From: Opisthorchis felineus
Taxonomy: Eukaryota; Platyhelminthes; Trematoda; Opisthorchiida; Opisthorchiidae
DNA length: 64,000 nt
Direction of reading: 5' to 3'
NCBI GenBank assembly: GCA_004794785.1
Contig: SJOL01006409.1
Coordinates: 686,228 to 750,227, forward strand
Numbering within the stretch: the first letter of the stretch is position 1; the number at the start of each line of letters is the position of its first letter. The notes under the pieces are model-generated. The model saw nothing but the letters and a program-made list of their open reading frames with translations, had not been told where the DNA came from and searched no databases. This document shows positions 11,691-22,640 of this stretch, one piece after another. A program made the translations under genes and the position numbers.

Positions 11691-13596
11691 TTTGTGATTC
11701 TGTGTCAGCAAACCGGGCTACATAACAGCCATTTAAGACCGACTGGATAATTTCCAAACCTCGGGACCCGACTGACATGCCCATTGTAAACATAGCATTT
11801 CCACTTTTACAGCGCATTTTTAAGGTGGTTCGGAGGAACATCAAACCGTATTAAACAATTCTTTACATGGTACTACATGAACAAACATAATCGTATGCAA
11901 AACAAAGTGTCTAACATTGCCAACTTAAATTCGGAGGTTCTTCAGACGTGTGTTTTCTTCCTTTTCTCAAGAGACCACAAGGAGACAAATTAGACTTTCA
12001 TTAAGAGAACAACAAAATATTATTCAAGAGACCAGCCAAAACCCATCTATCTCGAGTATCGCCAATCTAAGGAGGAAGAGGTGTACAGATCGCCATCTTT
12101 ATGTGTTGGGAGGCGCATCCTACCGGTGGGCAAAAGCTTGTCAGTTCTGTGATGCGTTCTAGACACAGTGGATCAGTTTTTATGCAGCTTAATCCCACTA
12201 CAGACCAATCATCAAATAAATTCTTCACGTATCTCTGCTGCTCACTGATCGCATTCAGTATATTTCGAAAGGCCGCCGTTTTGCTCAATGGGCTAGGGAA
12301 ATTCGTTCAACCACGGAGATCCACACGAAAACGTTGTAAAAAGGGGAAAAATTGGAAGAATTTGTTATAAACAATTTTTAAAGGAATCAGCCCGATGTTG
12401 ATTTTATGACCAACTGACAAATGCCATCCGGGAACAAACGTTTCCTTCAGACACTTTTCTACTGATGCTGGGAGTAGTGCTTTTACGGAGGTTTCGGGGA
12501 TCAATGAATGGGTATCACATGGTGTGGAGATTTATAGCAGGAACAAGAATTAGAGTACAAAGTATGTGAAGGACGTAGCGGTGACCCATATACAGACAGA
12601 CAATTAAAAATCCCTGTTGATTTGAATGAAAATACACTAGAACTTATCATCACATCTTGATATATTGATCAAACAACACTTCCACTATTGCACATAGTTT
12701 CCGGGTGCAACTAATCAATGTACAGGAACTGATGTCGTTAGTACAGCTTTCGCTCCACTCATCATGTCTGCCACAACGATGAGTCACCATTTCCAAAAAG
12801 AGGAGAATGGTACAAGACAAGCTGCAGAGTGTTAAAACCAGACCAACATGAAAACCACCGATAAGGCGGGAGAAGATTCGCAATATTTGAGCTAATGTTC
12901 CTCTCCTGGTTCAAGCCGGGTCTTACTCAACAAGTCCCAAAACAGCTTAGCTAGAAGAACTATGGTAAACGACTTTATAATATGAAATGTAGAGTCTAGT
13001 GCAACATTGTACGTAAATCATATGTGTACGTGGCTTATTCATCCACTGATTGTGATATTGTAGCATGTTCCACATGAAAAACAACACTCTCCGTGTTCAT
13101 ACCACTCTCACTTGAACAGTCCAACTCATGCTCATGTGTGACTACTGTGGTTCGCTGTCCTCACTTGAGCCTCGGCTGCGTTAGGTTTCGTGAGTGAATG
13201 AGTCAAACTCATTTGCTGCTGTTGCACCAGTGGATGATGGACGTGTCTGAATTGTCTTGTCAGAACAGGCGAGCATGCTGTTACCTGGACGGAATTTGTG
13301 GTTGTTCCAACTTCATTAGCCGTTGTCTTTGTATACTCTGGTTGTATCCGCTAACTTGTATGAAAGATGCAAAGAAATCATTCCCCCAGGATTCATCTAC
13401 TAATTAGTGCTGAGAGGAACTTGGATCCGGTACTTCTCTTCCAGAGTAGAAGGACCGAAATAATTAAGGTTGTCTGTTGGATGTCCTTCTGACCATTTTG
13501 AAGCATGCACTCCCGATGATTCATGAAGTCAAACTGCCAATTTTTCCAGACTGTTAGAGTTTTTAGCTGCCTTGTGAGTAGTCCCCTTCAAGAAAA
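11691..13596. other. No supportable gene
   Basis: Short open frames on both strands overlap one another at 11950-12500 and 12650-12883. No repeat-family match, exon or RNA gene was recognised. Confidence 0.55.
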
Positions 13597-13605
13597 CAGA
13601 TGCTA

Positions 13606-13880
13606 GCGAAATACACTCTTTGCAAACCAATTTGGTTCTGCGGAAGACTCACCTGGAATCCAGATAAATCTCTCGTTTATGATGTTTTTAAGCAACCTTA
13701 TGAGTAGTGTATTACGTGTATACACATATCGCGATGTCTTAAATATCGTAGCAAATGAAACACGAGGCGGCCTAGTGTAGCACATTTAGTTGCTCAAAAA
13801 CATCATAAACTAGAGATTCAGCTGGGTTCCAGGTGGGTCTCCCGCAAAGCCAAATTTGTTTGCAAATGAGTGTATTTCGC
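13606..13880 (+). mobile_element. Family A foldback element with 9-bp target duplication
   Basis: The 275-bp insertion begins GCGAAATACACTC and ends with its reverse complement GAGTGTATTTCGC. The inverted arms extend to about 92 bp each with scattered mismatches. The perfect 9-mer CAGATGCTA flanks it at 13597-13605 and 13881-13889. Between the arms is the family A tail (TTATGAGTAGTGTATTACG to GGCGGCCTAGTGTAGCAC). The left arm joins this tail at GCAAC, a word present in both partners. It has no ribozyme core or coding sequence. By shape it could pass for a Mutator-like MITE, but sharing its unit with hammerhead copies suggests an RNA-derived origin. Confidence 0.8.
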
Positions 13881-13889
13881 CAGATGCTA

Positions 13890-14380
13890 CGTAATTTTTT
13901 ACGCCATAGTGTGTCATCATTTTGTTTCTTCCATTGCGCTGAGCTCTGGGGGCCAAAGGAGTCTTTTCATCACATCCCTATTTTGGCATCCTTTGTAGTT
14001 GCGCGATAAATTGCAAGCTTTTTGAATACCTAGCCTGATGGGAGCGAAATTACGTATAGGCGACGACTCATAATCTACTTACCTTTACTTCTAAGACAGA
14101 CTCTGCTCTTATATTATTTTGCTAGACGACACTCCTTCAATAAGGCCGTCAGAAAATTACAAATTTGGGATTTTTGACGGGGAAGCCCACGTTAGAAGCG
14201 GCATTAAGATAAGTCCCGGTAAGCTGGCAGTTTGCTTGGGAATCGCAATCGTAAATTAGTCCTGTAAGTGAAGCCAATCTATGCCAAAAAATCAAGAAGC
14301 TAATCGCAACTGTTTCTTCCTCATGGGGAACCAACATTTCACCAATCATGGTTAGAGTACTGAAGTATGAACCGTTCAGC
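13890..14380. other. No supportable gene
   Basis: Nothing was recognised apart from a short minus-strand open frame at 14149-14349 without splice context or similarity. Confidence 0.5.
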
Positions 14381-14383
14381 CAA

Positions 14384-14620
14384 GATTGGCTGGTCAGCAG
14401 TGTGATGAACTGATGGACAGGATGTAGGAATACTCATCATTGAGCCATACGGTTCACATCACGTGGTCATGGTTGACTGATTGCTATGATGACCTACCTG
14501 GAAGGTTCATTCATCGTGTGAATTATTCTACGTCTGAACTATCTATAGTCTGTTGGTTTGTGAATGTTCGTAGGCTTTCTGACGCAGATTAGCATCACTT
14601 ACAGAATGAACTGTTGGTTG
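14384..14620 (+). repeat. C block joined to a family B tail fragment
   Basis: 14384-14555 matches the C blocks at 36690-36835 and 51500-51645; shared words include TACTCATCATT (with 11590), ATCACGTGGT and ATCGTGTGAAT. About 14560-14620 resembles the 3' tail of family B (GATTAGCATCACTTACAGAA against GATTGGCTTCACTTACAGAA at 22228). No promoter or ribozyme part lies between them, so this is a rearranged or internally deleted copy. Confidence 0.5.
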
Positions 14621-17600
14621 TAATTTGCACAAAAACTACTGTGTGCCACTGACAAGGATTTTCAGACGCTGGTTGTATGTGTAGTTTGGGCGTGGACTCT
14701 GACAGTTGACTTGTGGGTCTCAGCAAATCCAATTCATCCACATCGGGACTTATCAGAAACGTGCAACTGAGGCATTGAGAAATTTTGTCTTTAACAACTT
14801 TCAGGCCTGCTGTTTTTATTGGGAACTGGTGTGACTAGTATTTATCAATGGGGCTTCGCCCAAGGTCATACTAGTCCATCAAGTTTTTTGCAGTCCTAAT
14901 ATATTCACATGACACATAAAACTAATCGGTGGACACAGGGTCCAAAGGTTAACAGCTTAGTTCTGCTGGCCAAAATGCAACATCCGTTGCTCGTGTCTTC
15001 ACGCTTTGATTGAAATGTTACCAGGAGTGATCGTGCGCATCATTATCCGTTATGCAAGATAGGGTCGGCTTTTAAGACGACACTACACTTCTATTTTTTG
15101 ACATTAGTTCCAAAATGGATGAAGTAGTTTCACAAAAACTAAATTCCTTGACGTGTCGTATCTTTACCTGGATTATGAATGGTTTTGTCTGTCACGCTAC
15201 GAATCACATAAAGACCCTGATGACTTCAATATCGGAATGTGCGGTTTCGCCACAGCTCTGATATAAGCGACTGCACGTCGGCGACAGTCAGCTCATCAAG
15301 GGAATATAAACCAGTGATTAGACCATTTACTGCCTAAACGGAGGATTTGTCTTATCCATTCTTTATTTACCGCTTCATATTGACCTAAAGAGTGTGGTGT
15401 GCGGTATCTGAAAAGTCACCATCAAATTAAGAGTTTCCAAAGCACCTTATAATCGATTTGAAGCAAACGGGCCAGCTCTTGGCCCACAATAAGTAATCGG
15501 TAAGAGACTGAAGGGTTGTGTGGGCTCCGCCGGATGTTACATTCATGGTACATCTCATCTCAGGATATACTTTTCATTAAAATTATATTTTCGATTGTTT
15601 TTTATATTTGGGAAACGTTTTTGAAGCAGATATATATTTATGGATACCATTGTGTATTAAATGGGAATGTTTTCAACTTTGCTTCTGGCAACGCTATCAG
15701 ATATAGCAAAACGAGGTTCGGAATCCCTGGGAGTTTATTGATCATTCTTCAGACGTCAAGTCGCACTTACACAATTTTTTCTACTTGGTAAAATCCCTGA
15801 TAATCGATCAAATTATTCTGTTTTTTTTTGGTGGTGTGGGGGATTTTTGCATTTTCAAAGCTTTTAAAGCTTTTTCTTTGAAATTATGATAACTCACTCT
15901 CCCAGAAACCTCTAACAGTTTTACAGTGACGTTGAAAAAAGCCTCAACAGCTCAAATTAAGGAATTATGTGCACCCTAACACCGAGGTACGCAAGTCTGG
16001 AAAGTCTTCCAACGCTTAACAAACATTAACAAACATTTTCCAGCTAATCGATGAAGTCGAGCCCCTTAAACTTTCAAATAATGAAACTTTTGCTCTCGAT
16101 AAGCAAAGGTCTTTAAACCTTTAGTTGTTTAAAAACTGCAGAACGTTTTCTCATTCTGAATTGTGCTGGCTGTAAGAAAATACTTTTTTACTGCAAACAA
16201 AACACGGTACCACTGGTAGAACTTCAATTTGCGAACTGTTGCCTATCAAACTAGTGCTCTGCAGGTTGAGCTGCTGCGGACTCCTTCTTGTTTCATGAAG
16301 GCAAGTGGGTTCTAACTTGATTCGCAGGGTTGTTGCGTAGTGTGGCATTAGCAAAAACGAAATTATGTGCCACAAAAACAACTTGGAATAAACAGATAGC
16401 CGTGTTGAATACCTTACGCAACAACGAAAAAAATAAGTCAACTCTCACTGCAGAGCACGATTATTGCAAGAGGAAGTACAGTTCTTGTATTCTTTAGTGT
16501 ATATCCAATTTTAACCTGATGCTCAACGCTAATCTGTTCCCATTGGCAGTGGTCGACGCTTCATATTTGTAGGTGCACGTAGAGTGACAACAGAAAACCC
16601 ATCAGAAGGACTTCCAAAACTTGTATCACTGACTTCATCAACCAAAGTAAGGTTGAACATGAAATTCACTTTCACGCAAACGAATTCATCATTCATCTGT
16701 ATGACTGGTCCATTACCGGTCAGAACAATGATAAACCGACTTGCCGTTGCTTATTTTGCCGAATGCCTACTAAGGAAACTAACTGTCAAGATTAACACAT
16801 CCTTCCGTTCGGGTCGATTATTAGTCTACATCAAATTTGAAGGCACAATAAACCGAAATTTCTGAGCAGCAGCCAGCTGATCATTAGCCGGATTAATTCG
16901 GGTTCATATATGGGCCATCCTGGACAAGTGTACAGATGCCCCACTAGCCTGACTTTTGTGGTGTTTATTTCCATGTAGCCCCATGTTAGACCAACCAGGA
17001 TCTTAAGAAATGACCGCAACAAAGATTTCTGTTGACAGTTTTCCTTAGGTTCAGCAGGGCGGCACGTCTACAAACCAGCTGTCCGATCAACGTTCTAAAA
17101 TGACAAAAATATATTTGTTGTCACTTACAGGAAAGCACCAAATACAGATGCTAATTGGGTACCCGCGTACATCAGGAAAGCAACCGTGTATGCTGAGGAA
17201 TATTCTAGGTCACGGAAACTTTTGACCTAAACCAAGAGTCCCCACCGATGACATGGCTTGTGTTATTTGCTTGGTACTCTGGACAAATTTTCTACAAGCG
17301 ACGAACGAAGTCGGCCGCTTTTGCAATCAGATGCACTTCGGCAATGGTCTAGATGTCGGGAATGGTAGGCAGGGTAATTGATTCCAGTCAAGTTTGTTAG
17401 TGAGCCAACGAGGTGCTTTTTCTACAACATAGCATATAAAATAGAACATTTTTGGCCGAGGCGAAACAGAACCGTCTAGCAAAACACGGCGATGTGTATG
17501 GAGGGTTAATCTTGAATAAAATTAAATTCTATTCAAAAACCATAAAGGCAACGAAAACATGAGCAAGCAGCCGGTTACTCACAATACCATAGCTTCAGTT

Positions 17601-20200
17601 CACTGTAGGTTTTTGGAAGTTGATACTCCATACTGTATTCATAGGACGGTATTACTAGAGGCGTAAGACTTCGTTTCAAATTTTATGCGCCAAACTGCTG
17701 AGTTATAGATAGTAAAATGAATCCTGGTAACTTGGTTAGTTCTCTGGAAAGATTCCACACTATGAGATAATGCCAATTTGTCTATTCGACTAAGTGGTTC
17801 ACACTTTTTCTCAACAGAGTAAGGCATCGTACATGGCATGTGCAATTTCGCGACTTCCAATTCTCGGTTTGTTTGCTCTACTTTTCACACAAGATATATA
17901 AAACAAACAACAAAATCTATCAAGCCAATGCGCAACACCCACAAAGGTGCAAAAATTGTGCGAGTAAGAAAGAACCAGTTAAACTACTATCGGAATATTG
18001 CGAATGCTGGTCGATTTGCCACTATTTCGAAAGAAATATGATTTTTTCCCCATTGGAGATCGCAGTGTTATTTGTCTGGGCATTGATCACGTCAGCAGAG
18101 CACGTGTCTTCTATCTTTGTTTCGGGTATTTTGGCCTTTCTTTCTGGTGTAAAAATACAAATAGCTAAATGTTTCTCTACATATATCACGTGATGAATTA
18201 CTGAGTTTCGGAAGCAAAAAGCGATACCTTGTAATCTGCGATAACCGAGCATTATTGCCTATAACCGACGGATTCAAAACCTCTTGCTGACGTTTCCTGA
18301 TAATAAACCGTGGTCTCTTATTTCCGACACAGGTATTAAGACAAGTCTATCATTCTAACGTGCAAGACTTGTGTTTTGCCGACAAACAAAGAATCGGTAA
18401 TTTACCGAATTAATGAGTGTCTCGCCTATTCAATTGTCCCACTCTTTTTGACTCTGGCTTCGAAATGTTAAAACTTCTTGTTCTTCTTGTTTGCTTTTTG
18501 TACCAGTCCACGTTTCTTAGGATATTCCGTGGCAACCAGTAATTGGCAGTAGACATTCTAGCTTTCAGGCCTACTTACTATGGTTTAGTGACAATGAATT
18601 TTAAACGAGAAAGCGAAAGATTTTTAATCGGGAATCTGGATACGGAGGACAACTTTGCTGTGTCCTTGCTCTCTTAAAGCTCCTTTTTGCTGCACCGTTC
18701 TTTAAGGACCCGATCAGTGAAAGTGGAAAAGTGTCTCGTTTTAAAGAGTGTAAATGGTTGGTTGGTAAACGGTGGAAAACCATAATTTCAGAAACATGCC
18801 ACGGCTCTTATCAAATGATGCTTGTCTGAACATAACGGGGGTATGGAGTTTGGGAGAAGTAAAATGGTGGAATGATTTTGACAAGCTGAAACTCTAGGTA
18901 GACAAGAAATACCTAAGGTGTTTGGTCAGACTCTCTCTAGTTTGCTGGAGGAAACATAACACTTGGGACTCCCTTATACTTCTGCACCATTTTTTCAGTT
19001 ACCCATGCTTTTCGGTTTGTTGTTTTTGCATGGTACAAACGTGGCATACAGTAATAACCTCGTTCCCGAATCTGCTGACCAGATGTTCTATGTCTGCAGA
19101 CACCTTGCATGTACTTGAACGATGGGAATGGCTTTGGACACATGCTTTGTGGCTGGGTAAAACTAACCAGAATGCGTGATCAGAGTGACTGGTAGGCCTG
19201 GACTCGTTAGGTGTTTGTGTTTGTTTGTACACTTTGGATAACTGACCCACTCCCATTAGGATTGTAGCCACGTCAACGTGTTTCAACCTCAAACAGATGG
19301 GCTTAACAAAACAGGGTTTTCCCGTTCCAATGAAGTTTCTAACCTATTTTTCAGCGGCTTTGCATGCGAAAAAAGTGAGCGTGATTTCTGTGTCTTGTTC
19401 ATGTAGCAAATCCATGGGGTTCTTTAAAACACGGACAATGCATAGCAAGAGTGCCCTTGTGGGGGACTAACCGAAGGTTGAGTTTATTTCAAATCTAGCA
19501 TCATTTTTACCGGGTTAGCTTTATATCAAACGGCGATATTTCAGTGAGGGTAACAGCGTTTGCTTCCAAAGTGTATTCCACAAACAATGCAACAATAATT
19601 AGAATTCAGTTGGACGACTAATTTTGTGACACTGATAATCACATGGACCGAAAGTTGCATCGGACTGTTGAAACCCGGTGAAGAAATTCGTTAGATGGTC
19701 TCATCATGGCCCAATATCAGATGGCACTTTGGCCACCGATATGCAGTTATCTGGGAACCTCTTGCCTTCGAGGCATGTTGTTTTGGAAGATATATCAAAT
19801 TTCCTTCTAAAACTTGTCAGTTGTTCTCAGCGACATTGCTCTCCTGTCAGTTCTGTGTGTCTTACCTGTATCAAACTACCCGCTATACACTGGGAGAGAA
19901 ATTCCAAAATTCTATATTTCGGTTTGCTAAATTTGTAACTCATGAACTAAGCAGCTTACCATCCACATTAGTGTTGTGTGGAATTTGTTTTGTAGAAATA
20001 ACTATCAGAGGACCTTTTTCGTGTTTTCCACGTTCAACTTATGTTCCGTTTTGAGGAGGGCCTCAAAGGTTTTTACAAGCTTGAAATTGTCGAATGACAG
20101 CGTTTCTTGTCCTTTACTGTTAACTAAGCAAAGGAATTTCAACGATTCTTTCTATAAAATAAGCTCTTCAGTTTCCATAATTAACCACTTAATCCTATTT
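14621..20200. other. No supportable gene
   Basis: This long stretch has only short open frames, in overlapping pairs on opposite strands around 17840-18280 and 18920-19290. No exon, RNA gene or known repeat was recognised. Small slippage duplications occur, such as AACAAACATT twice at about 16018-16037. Confidence 0.5.
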
Positions 20201-20223
20201 AAAAAGAATACTTTAGAGAAATT

Positions 20224-20418
20224 ATGGTCAAACAAAGCTGGCAAATAGTGCACGATATACAACATACTGCACAGGCGGAACCAAATGGTGGATTTGATTC
20301 GAGAGACAATACCTCAGCTTACTGCAGACACAATGGAACAACAATGGAACAACAAACGTTTGTTTCATTCGCCATTGAGACTGACGAGGATGATATCAGC
20401 ATCGATCGAGTTGCAGTG
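20224..20418 (+). CDS. Possible 3' part of a coding exon, function unknown
   Basis: From an ATG at 20224 the frame stays open through 20418, where GTGAGT forms a good donor site in phase 0. The encoded peptide is polar and acidic near its end (AIETDEDDISIDRVAV), with coding-like codon use. It contains a small tandem duplication (CAATGGAACAACAATGGAAC). A weak acceptor (CATACTGCACAG) lies inside at about 20273, so the true exon might begin there, or 20224 might be a real start. No family is recognised and no partner exon was found. It may still be chance. Confidence 0.3.
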
Positions 20419-20424
20419 GTGAGT

Positions 20425-21950
20425 CACGCTTGCAACTAAGCAATCTACCTGACAACGCCCCTGAAATACCAAGACTGACTCAGTAGAACTCGGCAGAATT
20501 AAGTCAGATGTCACGACAGGTTTTATTAGGTTCCATTCTGATGAGCAACATTTGGACACAAATGCTTACAACAGTGATGACTTGGTTGAGAATATGGTCA
20601 TAATCAGATAACGCAGCATGAAATGCGTGACCGAGGGATGAGTGAAACCTTATCCGTCCAAATGCCGATTAGCCACACTGCCGTTCGGCCAGTATTAAGT
20701 GAATAGTGTACTGCCCACCTTGTGTCCAGAAAGTCTTGATTGAGTTTCATTTTCACCTAATAATTGTGCAGTGCGTACTACTGAGTTTCAACAAAACTAA
20801 AACAGCTCTTTACTACTCTTTGGTTATTTTCAAATTGTCGAATCAATTTCATAGCGAAATCTAGTAAAGTGAAAGCTGGCATTGAAAGGTGGTGTATTTG
20901 AATAATTATTTACTATATCGACTATTTATAGTTTACTTGTAAACTAGTCTTCCTTCAGAGAAAAGTCCATTCAAGATGAACCAAATTTGGTCGTTCCAAC
21001 GGAGTATTCCAAACGGGTTTTTGCTATAGCAGTATTCGAAGACTAGATCTGTTACGTATTCAGTATTTTTATTACTGTGAGGTTCGGTTGTGAAAGGGTT
21101 ATGCCACAGAAAACTCCGGTGTTATTCTACCCTTCGAGGCCAGAGGGAGACGAATTCACTTCCATCATGATAATTATCACTAGGACTATTATTAATGCTG
21201 TCATTCTTAGTATTCATGGATTTTTTTCGAACTCTGAGCGCACAGGTCATGACAGGAAATCTAAAAAGGAAGAATTCTAAACTGGTCGATTCATTTATTC
21301 GCATTCTTAGGAAGCACCGCTGGCCTAGGAAACAGACTTATTGATTGAAGTGACCCCCTGCTGATGAGGGTGATTAATTAGAAACGTCTACCAGGTCATG
21401 TTAACAAAGTGTCTTTTGTCTACTCGTCTTCTGAACAACCTTCCGCAGATAATCACAAAATGTTTTACTTCAACCAGTGACTGTTCTTTTGTTCAATAAC
21501 CTAAATACTGAATAGGCATGAAAAGTTTGTGCGAGTGTCTTTGGCTACCTATGTTTATATCATTAAGAAGATGGTATTTTGTTTCCAATGGATAGTTGCA
21601 AAATTATGCAAGGTGTCTTAAAGACGGTGGGACCGCAAACGGTGAATCAACAGTTTTAGATTTCCCCTTGTCTCGTTCGTACTGTGCAACTTTCCGAGGT
21701 AGGTAGATGCGCGTGTATTTGATCGACCATAGCAGGTCGAATGAAGCCGGTTGCCTAATCATATCGCACGATATTACCACGCCGACAGTTGTATTATCAG
21801 CTGCTGACGGCAACCATCAACTGATAAATCCAGTTTACTGGTACCGGTCATTTCCGTCTAGTTATTTTATTTTGAGAGGTTTTAGCCAGTGAAAAGTCAC
21901 GCACCACTCGCCTGGTCATGTCGGTTTTTCCAAAAGGATATTTTTGATAG
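20425..21950. other. No supportable gene
   Basis: Only short open frames are present. A CTGATGAG...GAAACGTC spacing at about 21357-21392 recalls a hammerhead core, but the stem II side does not pair. Confidence 0.5.
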
Positions 21951-21959
21951 AAAACAAAA

Positions 21960-22080
21960 TTACATGACACATGTTTCACCTTAAAGAGAATGATCCCTTC
22001 GGTGCGCACCCCACAAAAATCCAGGGATGTTGGACCCCGCGACCCAGCTGCTAGTGCATGTTTGGCACAATGCCAGCCAC
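21960..22080 (-). repeat. Inverted partial family B copy, head-to-head with the next copy
   Basis: Read on the minus strand, the segment has GGGTCCAAC in the B-box position, the family words TTTTTGTGGGGTGCGCAC, and then a decayed hammerhead with GTGAAACATGTGTC. It lies head-to-head with the plus-strand family B copy beginning at about 22081. Confidence 0.5.
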
Positions 22081-22290
22081 TCGCTCGTGGCTGAATGGAT
22101 GTGTTCAAGCTACTAGCCAGGAGGTCGAGGGTTTGAGACTCTCTGGACTTTCGCGAGATGCGCACGGGTGATGATTCCTAATAAGCATGAAACAGCTGTA
22201 ACAGTGCTTCTCGGCTTTTCAGCATAGATTGGCTTCACTTACAGAACGAAATCTCCACAAAATTCCCGAATCTTCTCACACTACCAACAA
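22081..22290 (+). mobile_element. Family B SINE-like element with tRNA-type promoter
   Basis: The copy has a perfect A box (TGGCTGAATGG, 22088-22098) and a near-consensus B box (GGTTTGAGACT, 22130-22140), spaced as in a tRNA gene. The body cannot fold into a normal tRNA with a CCA-proximal stem, so this is a tRNA-derived SINE rather than a tRNA gene. A hammerhead remnant (22160-22208) and the family tail (CTTCTCGGCTTTTCAGCATA, GGCTTCACTTACAGAACG) follow. The arrangement resembles schistosome Sm-alpha elements, which combine a pol III promoter with a hammerhead ribozyme. Confidence 0.75.
22160..22208 (+). ncRNA. Hammerhead ribozyme remnant (family B), core damaged
   Basis: Helix I strands GCAC and GTGC can pair. 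GAAAC and a self-complementary stem III (ACAGCTGT followed by A) are intact. The first core base of CTGATGA is G (GTGATGA) and stem II no longer pairs, so it should be inactive. Confidence 0.65.
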
Positions 22291-22440
22291 TCTATAAGTA
22301 GCTCAGCTCAACAAAAATACACTTGTTCAGGAATTCCAAGCTAGGGCAGCACCGCAGACTGATCGACAGAAAAATTTCGAAATAATCAATTTAATGAGTG
22401 GCTTTCGTTCAACCCAATGCAAATTACACAGAGCTTCACA

Positions 22441-22640
22441 TTTTTTTCAACAATTTGGGTTCGAAACTCTCCGAGTTTCGTGGGGTGTTCACTGCTGATG
22501 ATCCCCAATAAGAATGAAACAGCGGTACAGTGCTTCTCGGTTTTTCAGCATAGGTCGGCTTTGCTTGCAAGACGACATCTTGGTTAAAATTCTCAAACCT
22601 CATCACACTACCACTACACTACCAACAACAATTCAGACGG
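22441..22640 (+). mobile_element. Second family B copy, 5'-truncated
   Basis: The copy starts near a very good B box (GGTTCGAAACT at 22459-22469) and continues through a hammerhead with an intact core (22490-22532) into the family tail (TGCTTCTCGG, TTTTTCAGCATAGGTCGGCT). It lies only about 150 bp from the previous copy in the same orientation. The A-box side is missing. Confidence 0.7.
22490..22532 (+). ncRNA. Hammerhead ribozyme (family B) with intact core bases
   Basis: Helix I is CACTG (22490-22494) with CAGTG (22528-22532), fully paired. CTGATGA is at 22495-22501 and GAAAC at 22516-22520, with the cleavage triplet GTA at 22525-22527. The stem II segment between them does not pair and stem III keeps only two pairs, so activity is doubtful although the core is unchanged. 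Confidence 0.65.

Noticed and set aside
21357..21392. CTGATGAG followed by GAAACGTC, hammerhead-like spacing
   Set aside because: The intervening bases do not form stem II and no helix I partner is evident.
22081..22150. Possible tRNA gene from A and B boxes
   Set aside because: No acceptor stem or anticodon arm can be formed; it is the promoter part of a SINE.
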